Below, piece by piece: positions 5,356-5,550 of a DNA stretch of 5,550 nucleotides (position 1 is its first letter; each line of letters opens with the position of its first letter). The DNA is from Micavibrio aeruginosavorus (GTDB lineage Bacteria; Pseudomonadota; Alphaproteobacteria; Micavibrionales; Micavibrionaceae). The position numbers were made by a program, and so were the translations under genes. The DNA is taken from assembly GCA_003241285.1 (NCBI GenBank), contig QFOT01000141.1:1-5550 (forward strand), in the 5' to 3' direction. The notes beneath the pieces were generated by a model that worked only from the letters and a program-made list of their open reading frames with translations, was not told the origin of the DNA and made no database searches.

Positions 5356-5390
5356 AAACCTCTCCACAAAACGGGGAGGTTTTGTCATTT
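5356..5390 (+). terminator. Rho-independent terminator after the small ORF
   Basis: Stem AAACCTCTCC (5356-5365) pairs with GGGGAGGTTT (5373-5382) with one G-U pair; 7-base loop ACAAAAC; followed by a T-rich run TTTTGTCATTT. It separates the small ORF from the next plus-strand gene. Confidence 0.8.
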
Positions 5391-5454
5391 CAGCCGTTCT
5401 CTTTTCAGGACAAAGGTTTAAGTTTCTGAAATTAATAGAAAAGAACGAATTTAA

Positions 5455-5550
5455 ATGAAAAAATTTCTCCTCATCCTCCTGATCTTATGTGCTGTGGGTG
5501 GCACGGCTTATTACTTCAAAAGCAAAACCGATAAGGCAGAGGCGGCGCAG
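5455..5550 (+). CDS. N-terminus of a membrane-anchored or exported protein, possibly an efflux periplasmic adaptor; cut by window
   Basis: Only the first 32 codons are present. They begin MKKFLLILLILCAVGGTAYYF, a basic start followed by a hydrophobic stretch of about 17 residues (4-21), then a polar segment KSKTDKAEAAQ. This N-in single anchor or signal pattern, with GG and YYF at its end, resembles membrane fusion proteins (HlyD/MacA/RND adaptor type), but anchors of this kind occur in many families. The SD is weak (AAAGAA at 5439-5444, ten bases ahead). The gene begins 65 bases beyond the terminator, so it likely has its own promoter; an AT-rich stretch (5411-5440) precedes it without a clear consensus match. 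Confidence 0.6.
   Translation, partial: MKKFLLILLILCAVGGTAYYFKSKTDKAEAAQ

Noticed and set aside
5187..5369. Minus-strand frame of 60 codons
   Set aside because: It runs through the terminator and the divergent promoter and covers the small ORF antisense. It has no SD and no recognisable motif.

Overview
The window looks like chromosomal DNA from an alphaproteobacterium of moderate GC. Two things support this. It carries trmFO, the folate-dependent tRNA m5U54 methyltransferase that Alphaproteobacteria and Firmicutes use. It also has an exact GTTC-N7-GTTC direct repeat, the alphaproteobacterial LexA (SOS) box, in front of a translesion polymerase. I cannot name a genus.

Region 1-3342, minus strand, read from right to left. 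A tightly packed cluster runs GNAT acetyltransferase (2851-3342), a class I glutamine-amidotransferase-like BPL_N-family protein (2148-2870), a second divergent BPL_N-like protein (1299-2147), then trmFO (1315 to beyond base 1). All junctions overlap or abut (20 bp, 0 bp, 17 bp). The second BPL_N-like gene is much more AT-rich than its neighbours. It keeps the nucleophile-elbow Cys but has lost the His/Glu pair, so it may be a pseudoenzyme or a changed activity.

Region 3343-5213. A Y-family (DinB/UmuC-like) DNA polymerase (3424-4707, minus) lies downstream of a GxxExxY-family PD-(D/E)xK protein (4713-5156, minus). The GxxExxY gene is AT-rich and bordered by inverted CACGG-type repeats, each made of three 9-bp units. 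It appears to have inserted into the first codons of the polymerase gene. Removing 461 bp restores a continuous frame starting MQQKNSSISWLFLDLNSYF, directly behind a good ribosome binding site and the LexA-controlled promoter. In the present arrangement the GxxExxY gene uses the polymerase's original ATG and ribosome binding site. The polymerase must start at a GTG supplied by the terminal repeat.

Region 5151-5550, plus strand. The LexA box lies between divergent promoters. On the plus side it precedes an unannotated 32-codon ORF (5229-5327) with a strong ribosome binding site, a short hydrophobic segment and a following terminator (5356-5390). This is a candidate SOS-induced small membrane peptide. 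The window ends in the first 32 codons of an exported or membrane-anchored protein whose N-terminus resembles that of membrane fusion (efflux adaptor) proteins.

How the parts work together (inference): the right half is an SOS locus in which DNA damage would induce the polymerase, the inserted GxxExxY protein and the small peptide together. The left half is an acetyltransferase/amidotransferase-like cluster of unknown function attached upstream of a tRNA-modification housekeeping gene.
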